From DASUPK01 sp963801055 (GTDB lineage Bacteria; Actinomycetota; Thermoleophilia; Solirubrobacterales; 70-9), in NCBI GenBank assembly GCA_963801055.1, contig CAWDDE010000003.1, positions 310,001-374,000 of the forward strand: DNA of 64,000 nt, given 5' to 3'. Below, piece after piece: positions 1 through 8,880 of the stretch. The notes below the pieces were generated by a model that made no database searches, was not told the origin of the DNA, and worked only from the letters and a program-made list of their open reading frames with translations. The first letter of the stretch is position 1. Every line of letters starts with the position of its first letter. Position numbers and translations under genes: made by a program.

Positions 1-207
1 CGGGCGGCGTCGGCCTATGCGGAGTGGGTCGGGTCCCAGGAGCTCACCTTCCGGCGCCGCGAGGACGCCGAGCGACTCCACGACGTCGTCAAGTTTCACT
101 GGGAGGCGATAGCCAGGGACGGTGAGCCGTTCGCCGTCGGGCTCAGCTTCCTCGTCCTCGCGGAGGACGGCCGAATCAGGCGCGACTACACGTTCGTTGT
201 GGGCTGA
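1..207 (+). CDS. NTF2/SnoaL-like protein, C-terminal fragment
   Basis: The reading frame is open from the window edge to a TGA at 205-207 (68 residues). The tail (FAVGLSFLVLAEDGRIRRDYTFV) has the pattern of the last beta strands of SnoaL-like/NTF2-fold proteins, in which a strand reading GLDFVEL is followed by DGRI and a final xxTFV strand. The start lies outside the window, so neither length nor active-site residues can be judged. Fold assignment is by pattern only; no function is claimed. Confidence 0.6.
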   Translation, partial: RAASAYAEWVGSQELTFRRREDAERLHDVVKFHWEAIARDGEPFAVGLSFLVLAEDGRIRRDYTFVVG

Positions 208-210
208 GCC

Positions 211-232
211 TGACTGGCTGATCGGCCAGTCA
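211..232. promoter_or_regulatory. 22-bp palindrome, probable TetR-family operator
   Basis: The arms TGACTGGC (211-218) and GCCAGTCA (225-232) are exact reverse complements, and the six bases between them (TGATCG) are also nearly symmetrical, giving 10 of 11 matching pairs. The site lies between the stop of the NTF2-like gene and the GTG of the acyl-CoA dehydrogenase at 247. Long palindromes of this type just upstream of fatty-acid genes are typical TetR-family operators. The short loop and lack of a T-run argue against a terminator. No TetR gene is visible in the window. Confidence 0.6.
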
Positions 233-246
233 GATAGTCTCCGCCC

Positions 247-1386
247 GTGGACCTGAGTCTCACCGAGTCGGAGGCCGCCTTCCGGGACGAGGTCCGGAGC
301 TGGCTCCAGGGGAATCACCCGGGGCCGGCGCCGGAGGGCGACGATGCCGCCGAGTTCGAGTTCCGCCGCGCCTGGCAGAGGAAGATGCACGACGCCGGGT
401 GGGCCGGGATCTCCTGGCCCGAGGAGTACGGCGGCAGGGGCGCCACTCTGATCGAGCAGTCGATCTTCAACGAGGAGCTCGTCCGGCAGCGGGTGCCGGC
501 TCCGGCCAACGTCCTCGGCCTGGTCATGGGCGGTCCCGTGGTGATCGCGCACGGCGACGAGGAGCAGAAAGAGCGCTATCTGGAGCCGATCCTCTCCGGA
601 GACGAGATCTGGTGCCAGGGCTTCTCCGAGCCCGACTCGGGCTCAGACCTGGCCTCGCTCAAGGCCCGCGCGGTGAAGACCAACGGGAGCTGGAAGGTGA
701 CCGGCCAGAAGGTCTGGACGACCTACGCGCACACGGCGAAGTGGTGCATGCTGCTCGCGCGCTCGGATCCGGACGCACCCAAGCACAAGGGGATCACCTA
801 CTTCATCCTCGACATGGACCAGCCCGGGGTCGAGGTCCGGCCACTTCGCCAGATCACCGGTGAGGCGGAGTTCAACGAGATCTTCCTCGAGGAGGCCGAG
901 ATTCCGGACGAGAACATAATCGGGGAGGTCGGCGGAGGCTGGCAGGTCGCGATCACGACCCTGATGTTCGAGCGAGCCGGCCTCGGTGCCGCCGCCGTGC
1001 TGGGCCTGAAGCGCACGATGGAGGACCTACTCGCGGTGGTTCGCGAGAGGGGACTCGACGACGACCCGGTGATCCGCCAGCGGATCGCCGAGCTACAGAT
1101 CGGGATCGAGGCGATGCGCCTCGGCTCACTCCGCGCCCTGACCGAGACGATGAAGACCGGCATTCCCGGTCCCGAGGGCTCGCTCAGCAAATGGCAATGG
1201 GCCGATTACAACCAGGCGCTGACCGAGCTCGGCAACGAGGTTCTCGGGCCGGAGGGAATGCGCGTCGACACCGACTGGAGCTACCGCTTCCTGCGCTCCC
1301 GGGCGAACTCGATCGAGGGCGGGACAACCGAGGTGCTCAAGAACATCATCGCCGAGCGCGTGCTCGGCCTGCCGAGGCTGAGGTAG
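247..1386 (+). CDS. Acyl-CoA dehydrogenase, catalytic subunit of a pair
   Basis: FAD-dependent alpha,beta-dehydrogenation of an acyl-CoA. The 379 residues cover the N-terminal helical domain, the beta domain (GFSEPDSGSDLASL near residue 130, a flavin/substrate-contact motif) and the C-terminal helical domain. The C-terminal SIEGGTTEV segment carries a Glu (about residue 357) at the position of the catalytic base. It starts with GTG 14 bases after the palindrome at 211-232 and is followed after 3 bases by a second, shorter dehydrogenase subunit. The pair resembles the alpha/beta heterotetrameric dehydrogenases used by actinobacteria for steroid side chains and other bulky acyl-CoAs; the substrate here is unknown. 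Confidence 0.9.
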   Translation: MDLSLTESEAAFRDEVRSWLQGNHPGPAPEGDDAAEFEFRRAWQRKMHDAGWAGISWPEEYGGRGATLIEQSIFNEELVRQRVPAPANVLGLVMGGPVVIAHGDEEQKERYLEPILSGDEIWCQGFSEPDSGSDLASLKARAVKTNGSWKVTGQKVWTTYAHTAKWCMLLARSDPDAPKHKGITYFILDMDQPGVEVRPLRQITGEAEFNEIFLEEAEIPDENIIGEVGGGWQVAITTLMFERAGLGAAAVLGLKRTMEDLLAVVRERGLDDDPVIRQRIAELQIGIEAMRLGSLRALTETMKTGIPGPEGSLSKWQWADYNQALTELGNEVLGPEGMRVDTDWSYRFLRSRANSIEGGTTEVLKNIIAERVLGLPRLR

Positions 1387-1389
1387 CCC

Positions 1390-2409
1390 GTGAACTTTGA
1401 CCTGAACGACGAGCAGCAGGAGATCAAGCGGACCGCACACGAGTTCCTCGCCTCCCGCTTCAACCCGGAGAAGGTACGTGAGCTTGCCGAGAGCCGCTCC
1501 TACGACGACGGCCTCTGGAGGGAAATCGCGGAGCTCGGCTGGCCCGGGATCGCGATCGCCGAGGATGACGGGGGGCAGGGACTCGGCATGGTGGAGCTCG
1601 TCGTCCTGCTGGAGGAGTCGGGCTACGCGTGTGCCCCGACCGCGCTGCTCGGCAGCGCCGGGGCCGCGCTCGTCATCTCCGCCGCCGGCTCGGACGAGCA
1701 GCGTGCCGAGTGGCTGCCCAAACTCGCCTCGGGGGAGGCCACCGGCTCGTTCGGCGGGTTCGCCGACGGCACCAGCACGCTCTTCTGCGACCTCCCGACA
1801 GCCGACGTGGTGGTCACGTTCGACGGCGAGGGAGCGCTGCTCGCGCCCGCCTCAGAGGTCGAGTTCGAGCCCTTCGATGCGATCGACGCGACCCGCTCCT
1901 TCGCGCTGGTCTCCGACGCGGCCGGGGAGCGCCTGCCGGGCGACGTCGACGGGGGCCGCGACCGGCTCGCCGTTGCGATCGCCGCGGAGCTGACCGGCAT
2001 CGCCCAGCGCGCGCTCGAGATGGCGGTCGACTACGCGCGCGAACGCCAGCAGTTCGGCCGGCCCATCGGCGCCTACCAGGCGGTGGGGCACCGGTGCGCC
2101 GGGATGCTGCTGGCCACGGAGGAGTCGCGCTCGCTCGCCTACTACGCAGCCTGGGCCGCCGACGCCGAGCCGGAGTCGCTGCCGATGGCGGCCGCGATGG
2201 CGGCTGCACGGGCAGCGGACGCGGGCTGGCAGGTCCCGGCCTCGGCGCTCCAGGTCTTCGGCGGCATCGGGTTCACCTGGGAGCACGACCTGCAGTTCTG
2301 GCTCAAGCGCGGCCGCGTCGAGGGCCGCATGCTCGGCACGCCGCGCGACCATCGCGAGCGCGTTGCCGACCTCTCGGGGCTGGGCGCCGGCGAGCCGGCG
2401 GTCGCCTAA
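1390..2409 (+). CDS. Acyl-CoA dehydrogenase, partner subunit without catalytic Glu
   Basis: A 339-residue acyl-CoA dehydrogenase-fold protein (N-terminal FDLNDEQQEIKRTAHEFL, C-terminal ALQVFGGIGFTWEHDLQFWLKRG). It is shorter than the upstream gene. After the GGIGFTWEHDLQ motif the tail reads RVEGRMLGTPRDHRERV and has no YEGT/IEGG-type segment, so it lacks the usual catalytic base. This matches the non-catalytic subunit of heteromeric actinobacterial dehydrogenases. GTG start, 3 bases after the upstream stop, so translational coupling is likely. Its stop overlaps that of the convergent oxidoreductase gene (CTAA at 2406-2409). Confidence 0.85.
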   Translation: MNFDLNDEQQEIKRTAHEFLASRFNPEKVRELAESRSYDDGLWREIAELGWPGIAIAEDDGGQGLGMVELVVLLEESGYACAPTALLGSAGAALVISAAGSDEQRAEWLPKLASGEATGSFGGFADGTSTLFCDLPTADVVVTFDGEGALLAPASEVEFEPFDAIDATRSFALVSDAAGERLPGDVDGGRDRLAVAIAAELTGIAQRALEMAVDYARERQQFGRPIGAYQAVGHRCAGMLLATEESRSLAYYAAWAADAEPESLPMAAAMAAARAADAGWQVPASALQVFGGIGFTWEHDLQFWLKRGRVEGRMLGTPRDHRERVADLSGLGAGEPAVA

Positions 2410-3348
2410 CCAGCCTCCTCCGCCAGCTCCGCGATGTAGTCGACGCCGTCGAGGTCGCGGTGCGGCAGGTATTGGAGCATGAGACGCTCCACCCCCACCC
2501 GCTCCAGCTCGGCGAGCCGCTCGCTTACCTCGGCGACCGTCCCGATCAGCCAGTGGGCGGGGAGCTGCTCGATGTAGGCCTCCGGATCGGTTGCGTCCTC
2601 GCCGCGGACCTCGGCGACGGCGTGGGCACGCTCCAGGAGGTCGACCGGATCCGATCCCACCACCCCGCCGGTCATCAGCGAGATCACCGGCCGCGGCCTT
2701 CCGGCGTTCTCCCAGGCGTCCGCGATCTTCGGGACGGCGGCGGCGCAGTCCTCCGCGTCCATCATCACCAGGTTGTACTCGTCGGCCCAGCGGGCTGCCA
2801 GGCGCAGGCTTCGCGGCCTGGCTCTGCCGCCGACGATCAGGTTGGGCGGCGAGATCGGCTTGGGCAGGGCGTCCAGGCCCTTGATCCGGTAGTGCTCGCC
2901 CTGGAAGTCCAGCGTCCCCTCCACCCACTCACGCCGCACGATCTCGATCTGCTCCTCGAGCATGCGGAGGCGGTCGCCCGTTGCCGGGAACGGAAAGCCG
3001 TAGGCCGCGTGTTCGGCCTCGAGCCAGCCGCTGCCCATCCCCAGCTCGAAACGCCCGCCCCCGGAGATGTGGTCGATGGTGGCGGCGCTCTTCGCCAACA
3101 CCGATGGGTGCCGGAAGGTCACGGGCGAGACGAGCGTCCCCATGCGCAGGGTGGTCGGTGCTCGCCGCCAGGCCGGCGAGCGTCGTCAAGGCGTCGAGCG
3201 AGCCGCGATCCGTCTTGCCCATCACCGAGAGGTAGTGGTCGGAGCGGAAAAGCGCGTCGATCGGGCTCTCCTCGCAGGCCCTCGCCAGAGCCGCCCAGTC
3301 CTCCCAGGAGACGGACTCCTGCCCCTCGATCATCAGGCAGACGCGCAT
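2406..3348 (-). pseudogene. LLM-class F420-dependent oxidoreductase, +1 frameshift
   Basis: Luciferase-like TIM-barrel oxidoreductase that probably uses coenzyme F420. The N-terminal part starts MRVCLMIEGQESVSWEDW and runs to about 3158; the rest continues one frame over from about 3150 with MGTLVSPVTFRHPSVLAKSA, then GRFELGMGSGW and LIVGGRARPRSLRLAARWAD, all classic family motifs. Start to stop is 943 bases (3n+1). Removing one base in GCACCGACCACC near 3151-3158 restores a continuous protein of about 313 residues. The ATG overlaps the stop of the upstream 97-residue gene (ATGA). Sequencing error and a real lesion cannot be separated here. Confidence 0.85.
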
Positions 3349-3641
3349 CAGTCGGCCAGGATCTCCGCGTCCGAGATCACCTGGGTCTTCCCTGCTCGGC
3401 GGAAGTGGAGGTCGACAGTCTCGTTCTTGCCGTAGCTGCCGAACAGCCCGAGCGTCATCGCGAGCCAGCGGCCGCTGCTCACCTTCTCCTTGACCAATGG
3501 CCGGGTGAAGACGATCTCCCGCCCGTGCAGGGTGTAGTCCGCTCCCTCGGCCTGCTCGCGCCCGTTGACGAAGACCTGGATCGGGCGCTCCGCCCCGCTC
3601 GGCAGGCGCACCCGGCGCCCGACTTCGACGCTTTCCGCCAT
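3348..3641 (-). CDS. Hypothetical protein, 97 aa
   Basis: Not recognised. The sequence (MAESVEVGRRVRLPSGAERP, then IQVFVNGREQAEGADYTLHG) suggests a small all-beta domain, with a phrase like FVNGxExxxGxDYTLxGxxIxFxxPL that recalls a jelly-roll or tail-type strand pattern. There is no signal peptide or membrane segment. It is coupled to the downstream luciferase-like oxidoreductase through an ATGA overlap, so the two were probably co-expressed. Confidence 0.65.
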   Translation of the reverse strand: MAESVEVGRRVRLPSGAERPIQVFVNGREQAEGADYTLHGREIVFTRPLVKEKVSSGRWLAMTLGLFGSYGKNETVDLHFRRAGKTQVISDAEILAD

Positions 3642-3664
3642 CGGCGCCAGATTAGCCTCGAGAC

Positions 3665-4006
3665 TCAGTTGGCGAGAGAGTCGCGCAGCCGCTCAAAGGC
3701 CTGATCGAGGGAGCTGGCCTCGAGCTGCTGCTTGCGGATCGTGCCCGTGTAGGTGATCGCCTTGCCGTCGCCCATCACGTCGATGCCTCCCTCCGGCCCT
3801 CGGATCAGGCCCGGACCGGAGATCTCGATCCGGGCCCGGACCTGCTCGTCCGGGGTGAACTCGCGGAGCATGCTGACCGGAGGAAGCCGATCCTCCCGCT
3901 GGATCGCCTCGACGCGGCGCCGGGCGTCCTCGATCGCCTCGTCCAGCGAATCAAACTTCTCCCTTCCGACATCGGACCCGTGCCGGACCGTGACCTTCCA
4001 GCTCAC
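3665..4006 (-). CDS. Hypothetical protein, 113 aa
   Basis: Unknown function. The first residues (MSWKVTVRHGSDVGREKFDS) and the following LDEAIEDARRRVEAI helix look like a small alpha/beta domain; the C-terminal EASSLDQAFERLRDSL helix is amphipathic. It lies 23 bases upstream of the 97-residue gene on the same strand, with which it probably forms an operon that ends in the oxidoreductase. The large palindrome at 4024-4114 lies just upstream of its ATG. Confidence 0.65.
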   Translation of the reverse strand: MSWKVTVRHGSDVGREKFDSLDEAIEDARRRVEAIQREDRLPPVSMLREFTPDEQVRARIEISGPGLIRGPEGGIDVMGDGKAITYTGTIRKQQLEASSLDQAFERLRDSLAN

Positions 4007-4023
4007 CGAGACGGGAGCCTATT

Positions 4024-4114
4024 CGTAACTCGCACGGGTGGCGCGGAATCTCATCCGCGGTGAGATGCCTCGATCCGCGGTGAGATTCCGCGACAGGACC
4101 CGTGCGCCGTTACG
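4024..4114. repeat. 91-bp long imperfect palindrome
   Basis: The left arm 4024-4053 consists of CGTAAC, CGCACGGGT and CGCGGAATCTCA; the right arm 4081-4114 holds exact reverse complements of all three blocks in mirrored order (TGAGATTCCGCG, ACCCGTGCG, GTTACG). They are separated only by small bulges of 1-5 bases. The 27-base centre contains the direct repeat ATCCGCGGTGAGAT. It sits between the stop of citrate synthase (4116) and the next gene start (4006). There is no T-run, so it is not a typical intrinsic terminator; a small palindromic mobile element or an mRNA-stabilising 3' hairpin are options. Confidence 0.75.
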
Positions 4115-4115
4115 A

Positions 4116-5528
<1,413 letters not shown>

Positions 5529-5593
5529 CCCTCCTTACGCGTCCGGAATAGCCTGCTCACAGCAGACAGCTTCACTTGGCCCAGTATCGCACG

Positions 5594-5875
5594 ATGCCCT
5601 TCTCGCCCCTCAACGAAACCGGGCTGCACTACGAGCGCAGCGGCGCGGGAGAGGCGCTGCTCGGGAGCCTCAGCGCCTTCACGGGACCCGCGCTCATCAC
5701 CTTCGGCGACCGCAGGCCGGCGATGTTCAGGCGGATCGCCGAGCTGGTCGTCGAGGCGATGCCCGGCGCCCCTGGGAGCCTGATCACCGGAACCGCACAC
5801 GACCCGCAGGCAACGCATCCCGACAGCTACATCGAGGCGCTCGAAGGGTTCGCAACGGGCGTGGCGCACGGATGA
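5594..5875 (+). pseudogene. Alpha/beta hydrolase with internal deletion
   Basis: The N-terminus (LNETGLHYERSGAGEALL) is the start of a typical alpha/beta hydrolase, just before where the oxyanion-hole HG motif should come. It then jumps to a C-terminal region (TGPALITFGDRRPAMFRRIA, then GTAHDPQATHPDSYIEALEGF) that contains the last strand and the catalytic-His segment. The GxSxG nucleophile region and cap are missing, so about 150 residues are lost in frame. The remaining 93 codons cannot make a catalytic triad. It overlaps the following methyltransferase by ATGA, so it may persist because it carries that gene's translation signal. Confidence 0.6.
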
Positions 5876-6594
5876 ACGCGGCGAGTGCACGCAAGGAGCA
5901 CGCGCTGCAGCTGTTTGAGGGCCTGCCGAAGCGCTACGACGTCGCGGGCGCCCTGCTCAGCTTCGGCCAGGACCCGCGCTGGCGCCGCGCGATGGTGGGC
6001 CAAGTCGAAGCCCGCCCGGATGACCGGGTGCTGGATGTGGCCACGGGCACTGGCATGGTGGCCGCCGCCCTGGTCAGGCGCTACGGCTGCTCGGTCGTCG
6101 GCCTCGACCAGAGCCCGGAGATGCTGGCCGGGGCGCGGGCCAAGCTCGACGCCGACCCGCGGCTGGCAGCGCGGATCGAGCTCGTTCGCGGCGAGGCGGA
6201 GTCGCTCCCCTTCGGCGAGGGCGAGTTCGACCACCTCACCTTCACCTACCTGGTCCGCTACCTGGATGACCCGAGCGTCGTGCTGCGCGAACTGGCTCGG
6301 GTCGTGAAGCCGGGTGGCCGCATCGCCTCACTGGAGTTCATGCTGCCGCCCAAGCTCCCGGCTCGTTCCCTCTGGCGCCTCTACACCCGCGCCGTCATGC
6401 CAGTTCTCGGTCGCCTGATCTCGCGCGACTGGCATGAGGTCGGACGCTTCCTCGGCCCCAGCATCAGCGATCTGTATGCGCGGTTCCCACTCGACCGCCA
6501 GCTCCAGCTCTGGAGCGCGGCTGGGATCGGCGGGGTGCGGGCACGCGTAATGAGCTTCGGCGGCGGTGTCGTCATCTGGGGCACCCGTGGCTGA
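5872..6594 (+). CDS. UbiE/MenG-like SAM methyltransferase
   Basis: Class I SAM-dependent methyltransferase of 240 residues. Motif I is VLDVATGTGMVAAAL, the acidic post-I residue sits in VVGLDQSPEML, and the GEAESLPFGEGEFDHLTFTYLVRYL and REL.RVVKPGGRIASLEF blocks match the UbiE/COQ5 family. A role in menaquinone methylation is plausible because the window also encodes complex I, which needs a quinone, but small-molecule methyltransferases share these motifs. ATGA overlap with the decayed hydrolase upstream and overlap with the membrane-protein gene downstream indicate one transcript. Confidence 0.8.
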   Translation: MNAASARKEHALQLFEGLPKRYDVAGALLSFGQDPRWRRAMVGQVEARPDDRVLDVATGTGMVAAALVRRYGCSVVGLDQSPEMLAGARAKLDADPRLAARIELVRGEAESLPFGEGEFDHLTFTYLVRYLDDPSVVLRELARVVKPGGRIASLEFMLPPKLPARSLWRLYTRAVMPVLGRLISRDWHEVGRFLGPSISDLYARFPLDRQLQLWSAAGIGGVRARVMSFGGGVVIWGTRG

Positions 6595-7363
6595 CGCGGG
6601 CTCATCTCGCACCGACCAGGAGGCCGGTCTGGGGGGACCGGCCTTCTACGCGCTGCGCCCGGGTGGCTGGCGTGGCCTGATCACCGTGCTGCACCCGCCC
6701 TACACGGCATGGCACCTGGCCAACGTCGCCTTCGGCGCGGCCGCGGCGAGCCAGATCCACACCGACCGATTCATCTCAACGCTCGTCGCCTTCTTCCTGG
6801 CGGTCGGAATCAGCGCACACGCACTCGACGAGCTCAACGGGCGGCCCCTCAAGACCCGGCTCTCGGACCGGACGCTGATCGCCCTCGCCATGTCCTCGCT
6901 CGTGGGGGCGATCGGGATCGGAATCGCCGGTTGCTTCATCGTTTCCGCCTCCCTGCTTCCGTTCGTGGTGGCGGGTGGCTTCCTCGTCGTCGCCTACAAC
7001 CTGGAGCTCTTCAACGCCCGGTTCCACACCGATTTCTGGTTCGCCGCGGCCTGGGGTGCGTTTCCGGCGCTCACCTCGTGGTGGGTGAACACCCTCTCGT
7101 TCGGTTCGGCGAAGACGGTCGTGGCAGGCGCCCTGGTGACTGCCGGGTGCTTCGGGCTCACCACCGTCCAGCGGCGCCTCTCGACCCCGGTCCGCCGGCT
7201 GCGGCGGAATACGGTGTCGGTCACCGGCGAGCAGCGCCTGGCAGATGGCACCGTGATCCCGCTGACCGCCGCGGGTCTAGCGCGGCCGCTCGATGGTTCT
7301 CTGCGAGGACTGTCCTGGGCGGTCGTCGTCCTCGCGATCGGCCTGGTCGTCATCCAGTATTGA
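6587..7363 (+). CDS. Integral membrane protein, UbiA-like
   Basis: About 258 residues with roughly seven hydrophobic helices. After the second helix it has SAHALDELNGRPLKTRLSDRTL, which resembles the UbiA prenyltransferase signature ND..D...D...NRPL..G.IS; the first Asp pair is reduced to ALDEL. This suggests a divergent UbiA-fold protein, possibly acting on a prenyl or quinone substrate with the upstream UbiE-like enzyme; that is inference. GTG at 6587 is preferred over GTG at 6566 because it overlaps the methyltransferase less. Confidence 0.6.
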   Translation: MADAGSSRTDQEAGLGGPAFYALRPGGWRGLITVLHPPYTAWHLANVAFGAAAASQIHTDRFISTLVAFFLAVGISAHALDELNGRPLKTRLSDRTLIALAMSSLVGAIGIGIAGCFIVSASLLPFVVAGGFLVVAYNLELFNARFHTDFWFAAAWGAFPALTSWWVNTLSFGSAKTVVAGALVTAGCFGLTTVQRRLSTPVRRLRRNTVSVTGEQRLADGTVIPLTAAGLARPLDGSLRGLSWAVVVLAIGLVVIQY

Positions 7364-7374
7364 CCGGCAGCCGT

Positions 7375-7893
7375 TCAGCTTCTCGATGCCTCGAGTGCGG
7401 CGGTCAGCGAGGCGGCATCGAATGACCCCATGTGCAGGCGACCGCCGACGAAGAAACCGGGTGTGCCTGTGACCCCGCAAGCGAGCCCGCTGTCGACGTC
7501 TCGCTGCACACGGGCCGCGTGCGCCGAGGAGTTGAGCTCGGCGGCCACCCGATCCGAGTCGAGCCCCAACTCGGCCGTGTATCCGATCAGGTCCTCGCGG
7601 GAGAGGGCGCCGTTGGACTCATAGATCCGGTTGTGCATCTCCCAGAACGCGCCCTGGGCGGCCGCCGCCTCGGCCGCCTCGGCCGCTCGCTCCGCATCGG
7701 GATGGATGTCGCGGAGCGGAAAGTGCCGAAAGCCGAACAGGAGCCTGCCTGCCAGCTGGTCGCGGGTCCGGCGCACGATCGGGTACGCCGCGGTGCTGTA
7801 CGGGCACTGGAAGTCCCCGTACATGACCAGCTCGAGCTCGGCGCGTTCGGGACCATCGATGTGGTCCTCGGCGGACAGCGGAGGCGTGAGCAC
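7375..7893 (-). CDS. DsbA-family thioredoxin-fold protein with CPYS site
   Basis: Residues ELVMYGDFQCPYSTAAYPIV give the strand-active-site-helix of a DsbA-like thioredoxin fold; GFRHFPLRDIHPDAERAAEAAEAA and the cis-Pro segment GVTGTPGFFVGG confirm the family. The active site is CPYS instead of CPxC, so the second Cys is absent and dithiol oxidase activity is unlikely; monothiol or glutathione chemistry is possible. No signal peptide is seen, so it should be cytosolic. The GTG at 7893 is the best start, because in-frame sequence further upstream lies in the PfkB gene. Confidence 0.75.
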   Translation of the reverse strand: MLTPPLSAEDHIDGPERAELELVMYGDFQCPYSTAAYPIVRRTRDQLAGRLLFGFRHFPLRDIHPDAERAAEAAEAAAAQGAFWEMHNRIYESNGALSREDLIGYTAELGLDSDRVAAELNSSAHAARVQRDVDSGLACGVTGTPGFFVGGRLHMGSFDAASLTAALEASRS

Positions 7894-7918
7894 TGTTGGG
7901 TTCTTGATAGGACCCGCC

Positions 7919-8869
7919 TCAGGACCTAGCAGGCGTGCCAGATACGGGCTCGACCTCGAAGTGGGTGATGCGGCGGAAGTCGCGCAGCCGCTCCTCGATC
8001 TCCTCTCGGGTAAGCGCCCGGACGCGCTCGGTGCCAAAGTCTTCGACGTTGAACGAGGCCAGCACCGAGCCGTAGGCCATCGCCCGACGCAGGACCGCGG
8101 GATTGAGCACCGAGTCGCCGGCTGCTCGGCGGCTGTCGAGGTAGCCGAGAAACCCGCCCGCGAAGCTGTCCCCCGCGCCGGTCGGGTCGCGAACGTCCTC
8201 GAGCAGGTAGCCGGGGATCGCAAAGAACTGGTCTCGTGAGAAGAGGGCCGCGCCGTACTCGCCTCGTTTGGCAACCACCACGCCCGGGCCCAGCTCCATC
8301 GCCGCCCGAGCGGCCCGGGCGAGATTGGGCTCGCCGGTGAGCTCGCGCAGCTCCGCGTCGTTGAGCAGCAGGCAGTCGACCTCTGCGATGGCCCTGGTCA
8401 GCGCCTTGCGTGCGCTGTCGAGCCAGAAGTTCATCGAGTCGAGCGCCGCGAAGGCCGCCCGGCAGGACGCCCGCACTCTGCTCTGCAGCTCGGGGTCGAT
8501 GTTCCCGAGGAAGAGAAGGTCCGCTTCCCTCGACGCCTCCGAGAGCTTCGGATCGAAGTCGGCGAAGACGTTGAGCTGCGTGTCGTCGGTGTGGGCGATG
8601 TTCATGTCGTAGTCGTAATGGCCGCGCCAGAAGAACGTCTGCCCGCCCTCGACTCGCTCGATGTCGTCCGTGATCACCCCTTGGTCCTCGAGAACCTTGA
8701 TCTCCGCCTCCCCGAAGTCGTCGCCGACCCGGCCGACTATTCGCACCTCTGTGAAGAAGCTCGCGGCCAGGGCGAAGTGGACGGCTGAGCCGCCCAGCAT
8801 CCGCTCGCGTTCCCCGAAAGGGGTACGCACGGAGTCAAAGGCAATCGACCCTACGGCGGTGAGCGACAT
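7919..8869 (-). CDS. PfkB/ribokinase-family carbohydrate kinase
   Basis: A 316-residue kinase with the PfkB N-terminal glycine motif (LGGSAVHFALAASFF) and the C-terminal signature DPTGAGDSFAGGFLGYL near residue 225, which supplies the catalytic Asp and anion hole. The middle contains ELTGEPNL and VVVAKRGEYGAALF as in ribokinases and adenosine-kinase-like enzymes. The substrate cannot be read from the sequence. It lies 26 bases upstream of the DsbA-like gene on the same strand and is divergent from the oxidoreductase at 8881 with only 11 bases between starts. Confidence 0.85.
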   Translation of the reverse strand: MSLTAVGSIAFDSVRTPFGERERMLGGSAVHFALAASFFTEVRIVGRVGDDFGEAEIKVLEDQGVITDDIERVEGGQTFFWRGHYDYDMNIAHTDDTQLNVFADFDPKLSEASREADLLFLGNIDPELQSRVRASCRAAFAALDSMNFWLDSARKALTRAIAEVDCLLLNDAELRELTGEPNLARAARAAMELGPGVVVAKRGEYGAALFSRDQFFAIPGYLLEDVRDPTGAGDSFAGGFLGYLDSRRAAGDSVLNPAVLRRAMAYGSVLASFNVEDFGTERVRALTREEIEERLRDFRRITHFEVEPVSGTPARS

Positions 8870-8880
8870 ATCCTGGTGGC

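Noticed and set aside
1629..3704. Open frame of 691 codons on the plus strand across the dehydrogenase and oxidoreductase genes
   Set aside because: Overlaps four supported genes in other frames and is Arg/Ala/Gly-rich without any motif.
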